In this document: positions 12,186 through 22,720 of the stretch, one piece after another
Layout: every line of letters begins with the position of its first letter
Numbering within the stretch: the stretch's first letter is position 1
Source of the DNA: Myxocyprinus asiaticus
Taxonomy: Eukaryota; Chordata; Actinopteri; Cypriniformes; Catostomidae
Assembly (NCBI RefSeq): GCF_019703515.2
Contig: NC_059393.1
Coordinates: 11,674,001-11,738,000, forward strand
Reading direction: 5' to 3'
DNA: 64,000 bases
Made by a program: the position numbers and the translations under genes
The notes under the pieces: generated by a model
Seen by the model: only the letters and a program-made list of their open reading frames with translations
Told to the model about the DNA's origin: nothing
The model's database searches: none

Positions 12186-12455
12186 CTCTGTGGAAAATAA
12201 CATGGGGCAAGACTTGATTGCATCCATTGGAATTTGATTGGATTCATCTCATATCATTAGTTATTTTCCCGCCCACAAAGCCTTGGTTACGTCACCAGAA
12301 AAATCAAACAGTTTAAATTTTATAATTTGATGAAAGATGAAAATATATTTTTTTCTTTAGAATAATGGGCACAAATGCACAAAATGCGCCAAAGCACAAT
12401 AAAGCCAAAGATATTTATTTAAAAATAAATGAATGAAATAATTTGTGTGTGTGTA

Positions 12456-12456
12456 A

Positions 12457-12490
<34 letters not shown>
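12456..12490. repeat. (TTA)n microsatellite
   Basis: A perfect trinucleotide ATT/TTA array. Confidence 0.95.
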
Positions 12491-12536
12491 TCATGTCTTG
12501 GCCTCACAGTTTATAGTTTCAGACACACTGTCATAT

Positions 12537-12557
12537 GGATGGATGGATGGATGGATG
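12537..12557. repeat. (GGAT)n microsatellite
   Basis: Five or so GGAT units, slightly imperfect at the right end. Confidence 0.9.
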
Positions 12558-12829
12558 AATAAAGATTGAATAGTCTTGATCCATTTTCACACACACACAC
12601 AAAAATTAACTCTGGCTGAACTTCAGTTCAATCATGGACAGTGGTTCTACATATTTGAAATTATTTTTCTTAAATTAAGATGACTATGCAATTTTAACAA
12701 ATACTTCAAGTAGAGGGAACCTAAGTGAATCAAGTAAACCCAACAACAATTTTATAGTCAAAATAACTCAAATGAAACTATTTTACTGAATGCTAGCTAG
12801 GACAGGAAATGTTTGCATACCAAATGATG

Positions 12830-13280
12830 GGTTGTTCATGAACGATTTGTTCATTTTGAACGAATCTTTTATGTGACTCAGAAGAACGAGTGGTCTCAGA
12901 GAGTGATTTGTTCATTTTGCGTTGGCCGCGCAAGCGCATTGCACAGCCTCTGTTCATTTGTTACGTGAAAACCGCATAGGCGCTGTACAGGAAACAGAAA
13001 TGATTAGTTCACCTTTCAACTCTTTTGGTCCAAGTCGTTCGTTCTTTTGTCACGTGACCTCTGTATACGCTACGCATTGCTCACACAGGAAACAGAAATT
13101 ATTAGTTCACCTCTCGAGTCATCTGGTCCGAGTCGTTCGTTCTTTTGTCACGTGACCGCCATATATGCTTTCTGTTTCCTGTGTGTGTGCATAGCATATA
13201 CGGCGGTCACGTGACAAAAAAAAAAGAACGACTCGGACCAGATGACTCTGTGAATTAATAATTTCTGTTTCCTGTGTGAG
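12830..13280. repeat. Compound inverted/tandem repeat with CACGTG motifs
   Basis: A unit of about 95 bp containing 'caggaaacagaaat', 'agtcgttcgttctttt' and GTCACGTGAC is present twice in direct order (from about 12989 and from about 13083). It occurs once more inverted (13193-13278), giving a long near-perfect hairpin centred near 13180. The left flank (12835-12915) has 'gttcattttgaacgaatc' phrases typical of a fish foldback element. GTCACGTGAC lies at 13049-13058, 13147-13156 and 13206-13215. No coding function is seen. Confidence 0.85.
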
Positions 13281-14700
13281 CAAAAGGAGGGCAGAGATAG
13301 AAGCCCTTTCTGGGATGGGGCGAGGCTGGGGGAGGATCTCTGTCATCACAGGACTCTGGTAATTAGAATGAAGAACATATGCAGTCGATGACTCTGGCCA
13401 TTCCTACTGATAGTGAAGGCTCTGTAAGCTGTAAGAAATGACACTAGGGCTGGTATTCACATGTAATTGCTCACCCAGGGAGGAAGCAAAGAGACTAGTG
13501 GTCTGTTGCTCACCCGAGGTGTCAGGTTCTGTCAGAATGATGAAACTCCACACAGCCCAGAGACTTGCTCTGAGACTGCCGGATGCCAAGGGGGACGTCA
13601 ATTTTGGACTTTATAAATCTAAAATTGATGAAATATGAGGACACTCTTCACTGGCTATGGCTTAGTTTTATATTTTAGAGATCCTTACTGCAGTCACTTG
13701 GGACTCACTCCCTGATTCATGTTACACCAAAGCCAAGCGCCTTTGAAATGTGAGAGTTTGTTCCAAGTACCACAACAACATAGTGTATGGCTGGTTTTAT
13801 TTCAGCCGCTTATGATGTGGAAGAGGCCGATGGAAGTTTATCTGTGAATTCGTTATATGTGTAGTCCATTCTGAAATGGATTCAAAAGCACAAAAATATT
13901 TCATCGAATATTTTTCCCTGACCTCTCCAACAAACCAGAGCCTCATTATGCACAGAGCGTGTTCTGTATGCAGAGGCCCTGGACACACAAATCATCTTAA
14001 GTAGTCATAGATTTCCTTTCAGGAAGTGAAAAATGAGAGAACTGACAGGAGGACAGTTCCTCAAAGTCCAGAAATGACCTCAAATGACATGGGCTCCATG
14101 TCCAAAATAGGCTATACAATATGGTTTAGCAGGAGAAAAATGTCTCCACAATAAGGCACATTACTTCTGATGGGAACTGAAGTATGGTTCTTCCCTACTG
14201 GCAGTCTTTGAAAACATGTTTTGAAATTTTACTATACTATACAGCTGTAGCCACTATGAACTGTTGTTGAGCTCCTTGAAATTTCTTTTATTTTTGTGAT
14301 CCCAAAATAATCTGTTAAAAAAAAATCACTGCATACGGGTTTGGAAGTGCATACAGTAGTGGTGAGTAAATCAGGACAGAATTTTCATTTTTGGCTGAAT
14401 GATTCCTTTAATAGAATGATAATCTGCTTTAAGCTTCATCACATGTATGGGTTTGCAGGTGTACATGGTTCAGCAAATGCCTACTTAAGGTTGCACATCA
14501 CTGTCCCCTTGTTTGTGATTAAAGTCATTGCCATCTTGGATTACACATAAAACTGTCAGCTTTTATATGCAGTAAATGATTGTTTGTTAACAGATGGTAT
14601 AATTCTAGGATCACAGGTGGAATCAAACTGTCCGTTAGATGCCTGACAGCTAGCTGACAGTGAATGCCATGTTCAATAAAAAAGATAAACAGATGTGAGA
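13281..14700. other. Unique spacer
   Basis: Moderately complex sequence. Opposing ORFs at 13404-13638 (65-66 codons) have no recognisable domain and overlap each other on both strands, so I do not call either. Confidence 0.4.
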
Positions 14701-15000
14701 GCTGTGACCCTGGTCCAGGCAAAGAGACATGAAGTCAGGCATCAAAATGATTTTCATAGCAGATTAAGCTGGCAGCCGGGCCGTTTCAGGGGTGGGCACA
14801 GCAAACATTCTGAATTAGGATCAGCGCTTATGTGCCTGTTAAGATGATTGCATTTCAGGGAAAGACGCTTTTCCTCACATTTATTGAACATGAGGATTGA
14901 TTTGATCCTCTCGGTCGGCCTAGATAGTTTAATGCTACAGGCTTCCCATCAAATATGTTACCAATGTTAGACCAAAATCAATATAAATCAACTTTGAAAT
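14701..15000. promoter_or_regulatory. Candidate conserved non-coding block
   Basis: A non-repetitive, compositionally balanced stretch without ORFs ('aagctggcagccgggcc', 'cctctcggtcggcc'). Considered regulatory only because of its texture. Confidence 0.18.
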
Positions 15001-15227
15001 CTAATACGAAATAAAAGCAACAGATTCATTATCATGCTAAATTATGAATAGCGAGAGACGATAGCAAGCAAATGTATTCATTCAATAAAATAAAAAAAAA
15101 CATAAGTAAATGCACAGCGAGTTGGTCATATTCACAAAATAAACCCAGACAGGGTGATCAGGACCACGACGCACTGATTTACCTATCAAATAAATAAATA
15201 TACATACAGTATATTTGGTTGCCTCAA

Positions 15228-15598
15228 TACAGTGATTCGCCTCAATCCGGGTGGCGGAGGATGAATCCCAGTTGCCTCTGCGTCTGAGACCATCAACCCG
15301 CACATCTTATCACGTGGCTTGTTGAGCACATTGCCACAGAGACATAGCATGTGTGGAGGCTTCACGCCATCCACCGCAGCAACCACGCTCAACTCATTAC
15401 ATGCCCCCACCGAGAACGAACCACATTATAGCGACCACGAGGAGGTTACCCCATGTGACTCTACCCTCCCTAGCAACCAGGCCAACTTGGTTGCTTAGGA
15501 GACCTGGCTGGAGTCACTCAGCACGCCCTGGGATTCGAACTAGCGAACTCCAGGGGTGGTAGCCAGTGTCTTTTACCACTGAGCTACCCAGTCCCCCT
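15228..15598 (-). mobile_element. tRNA-derived SINE, copy 1 (HAmo-like)
   Basis: On the minus strand the element starts near 15598 with a tRNA-like head. It has an A-box-like 'tagctcagtgg' and a B box 'gttcgaatcc' (complement of 15531-15540), the internal RNA polymerase III promoter. The body matches the SINEs at 20549-20880 and 47525-47985. Similarity to the 47.5-kb copy stops after 'gaatcact' near 15228, so the 3' end is truncated or rearranged. The name HAmo, a cyprinid SINE, is from memory and should be checked. Confidence 0.88.
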
Positions 15599-15612
15599 AG
15601 CGCTGTGTAATA

Positions 15613-17077
15613 TTAAAGGAATAGTTCACCCAAAAATGAAAATTCTCTCATTGTTTACTCACCCTCATGCCATCCCAGATGTGTATGACTTTCTTCTGCA
15701 GAACACAAATTAAAATTTTTAAAAGTATATTTCAGCTCTGTAGTCCCATACAATGCAAGTGAATGGGTACCAAAATCAACATAAGGAGAACAAAAAAGTA
15801 CTCCAAACGACTCCTGTGGTAAAATTAATGTCTTATGAAGCTACAGTATATGATAGGTGTGGGTGAGAAACAGATCAATATTTAAGTCCTTTTTTTTTTA
15901 ACTATAAATTCTCCTCCTCCCTGCTCAGTCAATCTCCACTTCAGTTTCATTTTCCCATTCTTCTTCTGTTTTTTGGTGATTTCACTGTTTTGTCACTGTC
16001 AGTGCATATCGCCCCGTACTGGGCAGAAAGGAGGATTTATGATAAAAAATTACTTAAAGGAATAGTTCATCCCAAAAATGAAAATTCTCATTCACTTACC
16101 CTGATGCCATCCCAGATGTGTATGACTGTCTTTCTTCAGCAAAACAAAAATAACGATTTTTATAAGAAGATAGAGCTCTGTTAGGTCCATATAATGGATG
16201 TACACAGGTGCCAGCACTTTGATGGTCCAAAAGTCACAATTAGGCAGCATAAGAGTAATCCACACAACTCCAGTTGATCAATGTATGTCTTCTGAAGTGA
16301 ATCGATAGGTTTATGTAAGAAACAAGTCCATAATAAAAAAATTGTAAAACTTTAAATCAGTGCTTCTGTCCAGGGCTCTGATGCTGTTTGAAATGTAGAA
16401 CTCTCGCATGATGTTTGTTTTTCTGTTGTAAATAAGCGCCGCTTCCACATTCTCACGTGAACTCACAGACACACTTATGTCACGTGACAGCTATGTGATG
16501 CATCAACTGCTGGCAATAAGTGCATTTTGAAAGTTAGTTTTTACACAAATGTATTGATTTGCTTCAGAAGACATTCACAGATAGACTGTAGTCGCATGGA
16601 TTACTTTTATGCTGCCCAAATGTGACTTTTGGACTGTCAAATTGCTGGCACCCATTTACTTGCATTGTAAGGACCTGACAGAGCTTTATCTTAAAAAATC
16701 TTCATTTGTTTTCTGCAGAAGAAAGTCATACAGATCTGGGATGGCATCAGGGTAAGTGAATAATGAGAGAATTTTAATTTTTTGGGTGAACTATTCCTTT
16801 ACATTTTGATCTGTTTCTCACACCTTTCATATCATATCTGGACACATGGATTTAACCAGTGGAGTATGGACTACTTTTATGCTCCCTTTATGTGGATTTT
16901 GGAGCTTCAAAATTTTGGCACCCATTCACTTCCATTGTATGGACCTACAGAGCTGAGAAATTCTTTTAAAAATCTTAATTTGTGTTCTGCAGAAGAAAGA
17001 AAGTAATACATATCTGGGATGCCAGGAGGGTGAGTAAATCATGAGAATTTTCATATTTGGGTGAACTATCCCTATAA
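15613..17077. mobile_element. TTAA-flanked foldback element, outer copy
   Basis: The left end is TTAA-AGGAATAGTTCACCC (15613) and the right end is its inverted partner GGGTGAACTATCCC-ATAA (17077). Arms of roughly 300 bp are inverted copies of each other. This non-autonomous family is abundant in cyprinids (Angel-like by recognition, class uncertain; TTAA targets fit piggyBac or Kolobok transposases). The central part carries 'gtactgggcagaaaggagg'. A second member interrupts it at 16054-16802; without the insert the element is about 720 bp. Confidence 0.88.
16054..16802. mobile_element. TTAA-flanked foldback element, nested copy
   Basis: A complete 749-bp member begins TTAA-AGGAATAGTTCATCC and ends GGGTGAACTATTCC-TTTAC, the right TTAA having changed to TTAC. 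The outer element resumes at once with 'attttgatctgtttctcac', so it was inserted into a TTAA inside the older copy. Its centre differs from the outer copy and contains 'atgtcacgtgacagc' (GTCACGTGAC at 16479-16488). Confidence 0.88.
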
Positions 17078-17663
17078 TACACAAATAACAGAGATTTAAC
17101 TCAATTTCTTCAGACGACACCAATACATTGAATTGCAAAGCAACCAGTTGCAGTTAGCAGTAGGTGAAATATCGTATTTGTATATTGCATAAATAGTTAC
17201 CCATTCAAAACTCAGCTGGCCTTTTGTTTCAAGTGGATTGGAACAGGAGCAATCTGACACTGCTGCTTTAGATTTCTCAGTGGAAAACTGTAGCTGCTTT
17301 TTGAATGAAAATAAGGGCTATATATCTGCATAGTCAGCCAAACTATTTTAGCTTCCCCCACAAGTTCAATAACAGCTATCTAGGTTGCTGAAAAAGGAAA
17401 AAAAAAAAAAAGTAGCCCACACTTTTCTCATATGTAATAACCTATAAGACGGAACAATAAGGGAACAGAGGAATTTATTTATTTTAACTGACAAATAATG
17501 AGAGCGTTCACATTTAGAGGGGCTGGGTGTCCTGTTTTGTTTACTTTTATTTAAAAAGTACTAAAAATACTGTTAAATTATTGTCCTGACATAATTTAGA
17601 TCATTTTTTTCTTTTATCCAACTTTTCATTAATGATTCTAAACTATTTTTTTAAACCCCTGCA

Positions 17664-17822
17664 GTTGCGACTTTATTTCTCAGAATTACAAAATATAAAC
17701 TTGCAATTGCGATCTCAAAATTTGAGTTTGTACAGTATCTCGTGATCTCGCATTTAGAGTATAGAACTTGTAAGTGCAATATAACTCGTAATTTCATGTT
17801 TATCTCGCAATTACAGGTTTGT
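17664..17822. repeat. Degenerate tandem repeat ('tctcgcaatt' units)
   Basis: Several imperfect units of about 20 bp built on 'ctcgcaattgcga' with 'ttat' linkers, a pattern seen elsewhere in fish genomes. Units are strongly diverged. Confidence 0.65.
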
Positions 17823-18045
17823 AATATTTATTTTTTTTTAAATATTTTTTTAATTGCAAGAAATTTACTCAGTGTAAGTGTAGCAGGATAAGATGTCACC
17901 TCCCTGTAAAAGTGATTAGTCACAACCATCATGTGACTGAGTATGATTAACCAATCAGCACCCATGCTCTTGTGTATAAAAAGTCTCAGACATGTCACCT
18001 GTGAGTGGGTCGCTCGGCTGCTTGATCAGCGGAGAGCTTGATGGC

Positions 18046-18441
18046 TGTGACAAGGTTCTTGGTTGTGTGGGAAGGAGGAAGCGGGAGCCGGGTAAACTAT
18101 CCAAAATGTAAGACTTTTATTAACACTCTTCTTGTACACTTTACAGTGTCATCACATTCACACATGGCTTTTCAGCATCACACACCCTAGTGGCTTTTCA
18201 GCTCGCTGATCACACAATCACTCTGCTTTCCAGCAGTCTCTTAACCACACACACACACAGTCTTGCAGCTTTGTGCGTCTCTCTCTCCGTGCATCTCTCT
18301 TCCACTGCGGCTCTGGCTGTAGCTTTATCTCTCGCCTGCTAACACGGTATTCGCCAACAGTTGCGAGAGAGAATTCAACCCAGGTGTCCATCCCGGCCTC
18401 ACTCTGCACCATCTTCCCTCAGCCACGCCCTGCTTACCACA
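18046..18441 (-). mobile_element. Solo LTR (minus), gypsy-like
   Basis: On the + strand the block starts TGTGACA and ends TTACCACA. Flanking pentamers are atggc (18041-18045) and acggc (18442-18446), a 5-bp duplication with one transition. On the minus strand an AATAAA signal (complement of 18117-18122) lies near the 3' side, giving the orientation. The flanks join into the presumed LINE leader, so it inserted into the older LINE. Confidence 0.78.
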
Positions 18442-18625
18442 ACGGCTAACTGGCACTCATCAACGGATAGTTTTGCATTATTGACACTGACTGACTGTGG
18501 ATTTACAGACATCGGGACTTGATAATTGTAAGATTGAGTATTGTGGGGAACTTTTAGTAGGAATATCGATCTGACGGACTGTATAGGTCTGGAATGATAC
18601 ATTGTTCTTTGCAAACTCGGACAGG

Positions 18626-19514
18626 ATGGCAGGGTGGGAGAAGGATGATGACTGCAACAGCATGGAGTTTAGTGAGGAAGATGGGAGGAGGGAAAGTGAA
18701 TGGGAAGAGGTAATGAGAGGACGTAAAGCCATGAAAGTGAAAAGTCATAAGAGAAAGAAAAAAGAGGCATCTAGCATAGGTGGGTTGGAAAGTGAGGGAA
18801 GAGAAGATGAGGAGTTGAGCCTAAAGGCAGGATTGCTTAATGTAGTGGTAAGATTCGAGGGGGAAGGGGGAGTAAAGAATTGATCCGCTTAAGTTAACAA
18901 AAATCATTAGAGGGCAAGTTGGGGACAGAAACTTGCTAATAGGATGTAATAATGAAGTGCAGGTGGAGAAGGCAAAGAAGATGACTAGTGTTGGGAAAGT
19001 CAAAGTGTCAAGGGTTGTAAGAGTTGGGGAAAAGAGGTTCAATGGTTGCAAGGGGGTGATATCTGGGGTTCCCCTCAGTTAATATGAAGGAATTAGTGGA
19101 GAACCTGAGGGTGAGGAATAGTACAGTGAAGAGTGTGAAATGAATGAAAAGGGGAGTAGAGAAAAGGGAGACTGAATCAAGGTTCCAAAGGAGTTTTATT
19201 TTGGATTTCTAAGACATAGTATAAGAGAATACTCGCCAAAACCTATGAGATGTTTCAATTGTCAGGAGTTTGGGCATGTAGCCAAAGTGTGCAAAGGAAA
19301 GAGAAGATGTTCCCCACCACACCTAGCACATGAATATGGGAAATGCGGAGAGGGAGTGAATCCAAAGTGTAATTGTGGAGGTAATCACAGCGTAGCTAAT
19401 TGGGGATGTGAAGTGTTGAAAAAAAGAGGTGGAGGTGCATCAGATAAGGATGAAGGGAAAAAGTCTCATATGCTGAGGCAGTTAAGTTGGCAGGACAGGA
19501 AAAAAACAGAATAA
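18626..19514 (+). pseudogene. LINE ORF1 (gag-like) with CCHC zinc knuckles
   Basis: LINE ORF1 proteins bind the element's RNA. The frame opens with an ATG at 18626 (MAGWEKDDDCNS), is acidic then lysine-rich, and stops at 18883. Several stops and frame changes follow, but ORF1-like text continues (for example 'KVKVSRVVRVGEKRF' around 18990). From 19245 it is open again with CFNCQEFGHVAKVC, a C-x2-C-x4-H-x4-C knuckle, then a second Cys/His cluster ending GGNHSVANWGC, and a stop at 19512. The gag-like knuckle pair directly upstream of the endonuclease is typical of the I/Jockey group. Non-functional. Confidence 0.82.
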
Positions 19515-19756
19515 GGAGGAAGTAACAAAGAGCAAGTGATAGAAAAAGAGCAGCAAGATAAGAATGCATGGATAGAGAAGAAATTGGTGACCTTTATTGC
19601 AGGAGTGATAAATGCAACATATGAGATCAAATCTAAAACAAAGAATTCAGGTTATTGTGAAAGTGGCAGAGAACCATTTGGATATGATAGGTTTAAAATG
19701 GGAAGAAGTAAATGATGAACTCAAGATACAGTCAAGTCAAGAGACGGCATGTATGG

Positions 19757-20490
19757 GTTGATTATACTTATCATTTTAATTCTTCAGTGGAATGCGAGAA
19801 GCCCGATTACTAATGGACAAGATTTCAAGCAGTTTATAGTTAATAGGAGAGAAAAACCAGACATTGTATGTATTCAAGAATCCTGGATAAAATAATTTGG
19901 ATTTTGTTTTATATGGTTATGTGGCAGTGAGGCAAGATAGGAGAGAGGGGGAGGAGGATGTGTCACTTTTGTAAAGCAAGGCATACCATACAGAGTGTTA
20001 GGTAAAAGTATATGGTAGTGAAAGTATGGACTGAAAGGAAAGAGTTGGTGATTGTGAACTATTATAACCTGTGCAAAAGACTAGAGTTAAGGAAGTTAGA
20101 GTAGATAGAAGGCCAGAGTAGTAGTAACACTGTGTAGTGTGGTGATTTTAATGGACAAGTTATGGGGGAGTGACAGACATTAGTGGTCAGGTAACAGAAG
20201 AGTTGCTAGATGAGAAGAATTTAGTATGCGTAAATGATGGCAGTAACACAAGAATTTATGTTAATACAGGAAAAGTATCTCTGCTTAATCTTACACTTGT
20301 ATCAAACACTAGTGTGTCAGGATGTGATTGGACAGTGTATCAAGAAGAAACCTATAGGGAGTGATCATTACCCAGTCTGGAGTAAGATAAATATTGCTAC
20401 TTCACTGACCACAGAGAGAACAGGTGGGAAATGGAATTTTGAGAAAGCTAATTGGGAGAAATTTCTAGAAGTCAGGTTAATGATGAAATG
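19757..20490 (+). pseudogene. LINE ORF2, APE-type endonuclease remnant
   Basis: The endonuclease nicks target DNA to prime reverse transcription. The first blocks read QWNARSPITNGQDF and PDIVCIQESWIK followed by a stop near 19894 (the Glu of IQES is the usual catalytic Glu). GGGCVTFVKQGIPYRV follows in another frame, then CGDFNGQVMG, and finally GSDHYPVWSK near 20370 with the Ser-Asp-His motif. Stops and frame changes separate the blocks. The domain is recognisable end to end but cannot be translated. The remaining ORF2 is broken by the SINE and the L2. Confidence 0.82.
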
Positions 20491-20548
20491 AGCATAGAAA
20501 CACTTGACAACAGAATAAAGCAAGGCATAAAATTGGCTGCATTAGAAT

Positions 20549-20880
20549 TAAAAAAAAAAAAAAAAAATCTTCCCTTTTTGCCTCCGCGTCTGAGACCATC
20601 AATCCATGCGTCTAATCACGTGGCTTGTTGAGCACATTACCCTGGAGACGTAGCGTGTGTGGAGGCCCACACTATTCTCCGCGGTATCCACTCACAACTC
20701 GCCACGTGCCCCACCGAGAGCGAGAACCACACATTATAGCGACCTCTTCCCTCCCTAGCAACTGGGCCAATTTGGTTGCTTAGGAGACCTGGATGGAGTT
20801 GCTCAGCATGCCCTGGATTCGAACTCACGATTCCAGGTGTGGTAATCAGCGTCAATACGCGCTGAGCTACCCAGGCCCCC
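20549..20880 (-). mobile_element. tRNA-derived SINE, copy 2, inside the LINE
   Basis: The minus strand starts at 20880 (gggggcctgggtagctcag) with a B box complementary to 20815-20824. The body matches the other two copies until 'gcggaggcaa', then jumps to 'aaagggaaga', missing about 120 bp of the 3' body. A direct repeat of 'attagaat' flanks it (20541-20548 and 20881-20888). The terminal homopolymer reads A on the + strand, so the SINE sense strand ends in T rather than the usual A tail. Confidence 0.88.
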
Positions 20881-20988
20881 ATTAGAATCCATTCTTAAGA
20901 GTAAAGACAGTATAAAGAAGAAATTAGCACCATGGTGCGATGAAAAGTGTAAGGAAGCAGTAAGAAATAGAAATAAGGCATTTAAACT

Positions 20989-22034
20989 GTATCACCAAGG
21001 ACCCCTCTGTCAAGCTCCTGAAGTTTGCAGACGACACCACTGTCATCGGCCTCATCCGAGATGACGATGAGTCTGCATACAGAAGGGAGGTTGAACAGCT
21101 GGCGGTCTGGTGCAGTCAAAACAACCTTGAGCTGAACATGCTCAAAATGGTGGAGATCATTGTGGACTTTAGGAGGAACACCCCAACACTGACCCCCCTC
21201 ACCACTGTAAACGGCACTGTGGCAGCAGTGGAGTCATTCAGGTTCCTGGGCACTACCATCTCACAGGACCTGAAGTGGGAAACCCACATTGACTCCATTG
21301 TGAAAAAGGCCCAGCAGAGGTTGTACTTCCTTCGTCAGCTGAAGAAGTTCAACCTGCCACAGGCGCTGCTGATACAGTTTTACTCAGCAGTCATTGAGTC
21401 TGTCCTCTGCACTTCAATAACTGTCTGGTTTGGTTCAGCTACGAAATCAGACATCAGAAGACTACAAAGGACAGTTCGGACTGCTGAGAGGATTATTGGT
21501 TGCCCCAAGCCCCCCCTTCAAGAACTATACACTTCCAGAGTGAGGAAAAAGGCTGGAAAAATCACTCTGGACCCCACTCACCCTGCCCACTACCTTTTTG
21601 AACTGTTGCCTTCTGGCCAACGCTTCAGAGCTCTGAGCACCAGAACCGTCAGGCACAGGAACAGTTTTTTTCCTCAGGCTATCCATCTCGTGAACAGTTA
21701 AATTGCCCCATTGAGCAATAACTATGTGCAATACACAGTTTAGTCTTTTTTATATTTATCCAACACCTCTAACCTCTTCTGCCATTCCATTCCTCTGAGA
21801 GAAAAAACAAAAAAACATTTGCACTGTAAATAACAGATTTGTATTAGATTTGGACTACCCATGTATGTAAGTATGTATGTATGTGTGTGTCTGTTTGTAT
21901 GTGTATAATTATTTTTTATTATCTTGCTGCTGTTTTTGTTACAAAATTGTACTGTTGTACACTGGAAGCTCCTGTCACCAAGACAAATTCCTTGTATGTG
22001 TAAGCATACTTGGCAATAAAGCTGATTCTGATTC
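20989..22034 (+). mobile_element. 5'-truncated L2-type LINE fragment
   Basis: A 1.05-kb fragment ends 'caataaagctgattctgattct', the 3' tail typical of fish L2 elements. It is flanked by 'taaact' at 20983-20988 and 22035-22040, a short target duplication. The outer LINE protein reads AVRNRNKAFKL up to the left edge and KLVKRTHNFQHMIQ from the right, so it interrupts ORF2. The 3' UTR has an ATGT tetranucleotide stretch (about 21861-21882). Confidence 0.88.
20994..21701 (+). pseudogene. L2 reverse transcriptase, C-terminal part
   Basis: Reverse transcriptase copies LINE RNA at the nicked target. The frame is open for about 235 codons from 20994 to the stop at 21699-21701. It starts just before LLKFADDTTVIG, whose FADD is the catalytic double-Asp motif. 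It continues with FRFLGTTISQDLKWETHID, FYSAVIESVLCTSITVWFG and ends SFFPQAIHLVNS, the usual C-terminus of fish L2-like proteins. The first available Met is at 21138, but homology begins earlier; the true N-terminus (endonuclease and RT motifs before FADD) was lost by 5' truncation. The remaining frame has no stop. Confidence 0.88.
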
Positions 22035-22040
22035 TAAACT

Positions 22041-22720
22041 AGTCAAAAGAACTCATAATTTTCAACATATGATTCAATACAAGCAAGCCCAGGCAGTAGT
22101 AAGGAGGGCAAAAAGGACTTATTGGAGGAAGTACAACCCAGGTAGGAGAGGTGTGGGGGATGATAAAAAAGATGGGAGGGGACAGAAGGGATTGGAGTTA
22201 TCTGGTTTTGATTGATGGAAATGAGACTGCAGTAACAAATAAGGAAAAGGTAGAGATGATGGCAAACACTTTTGTTATGGTGAATAGTTCCAATAATTTG
22301 TCTGAAGAAGGAAGAAGCAGAGAGAGAGAGAACAAAATATGAAAACATGAAGGCATTATGTAGAAAAGATAAGTGATGGTGAGCAAGATGTCCCTTTCAG
22401 CATGGGAGAGTTAAGAAGGGCATGGATAAAACAGGAAAGACTGCACCTGGTAAAGATGTAAATATCACATTCATGTGGGTCCCAGCACATCCAGGTATCC
22501 TGGGAAACGAGAGAGCAGACAAATTGGCAAAGGAAGCAGTCATAAAAGAAATTGTTGAAATCAATATTAAATTATCAAACTCAGACGGGAATGGCATAAT
22601 ATGGAGAAAAGTAAATAAAAAAAAAAATAAAAAAAAAATGACAGTAGCACTGGGACAGTGCAATAAAAGGGAGACATTTACACTCAATCCAAAACAGAGT
22701 AGGTATGTTAAGAAGTAGGG
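22041..22720 (+). pseudogene. LINE ORF2: RT start fused to RNase H by deletion
   Basis: The segment resumes the outer LINE ORF2 (QAQAVVRRAKRTYWRKY) and runs to an RT opening motif, KTGKTAPGKD at about 22430-22460. It then passes directly to NITFMWVPAHPGILGNERADKL, the C-terminal part of an RNase H domain (His, Asn and Asp of the HxGxxGNExAD signature with one change: HPGILGNERAD). All central RT motifs are missing, so about 1.5-2 kb of ORF2 has been deleted at about 22460. A 98-codon frame (22422-22718) spans the joint. Non-functional as RT. Confidence 0.8.

Noticed and set aside
13404..13638. Overlapping ORFs on both strands
   Set aside because: 65-66 codons each, no domain, mutually antisense, no splice or start context.
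18478..19051. Minus-strand ORFs over LINE ORF1
   Set aside because: Antisense shadows; the sense strand carries the recognisable ORF1 and zinc knuckles.
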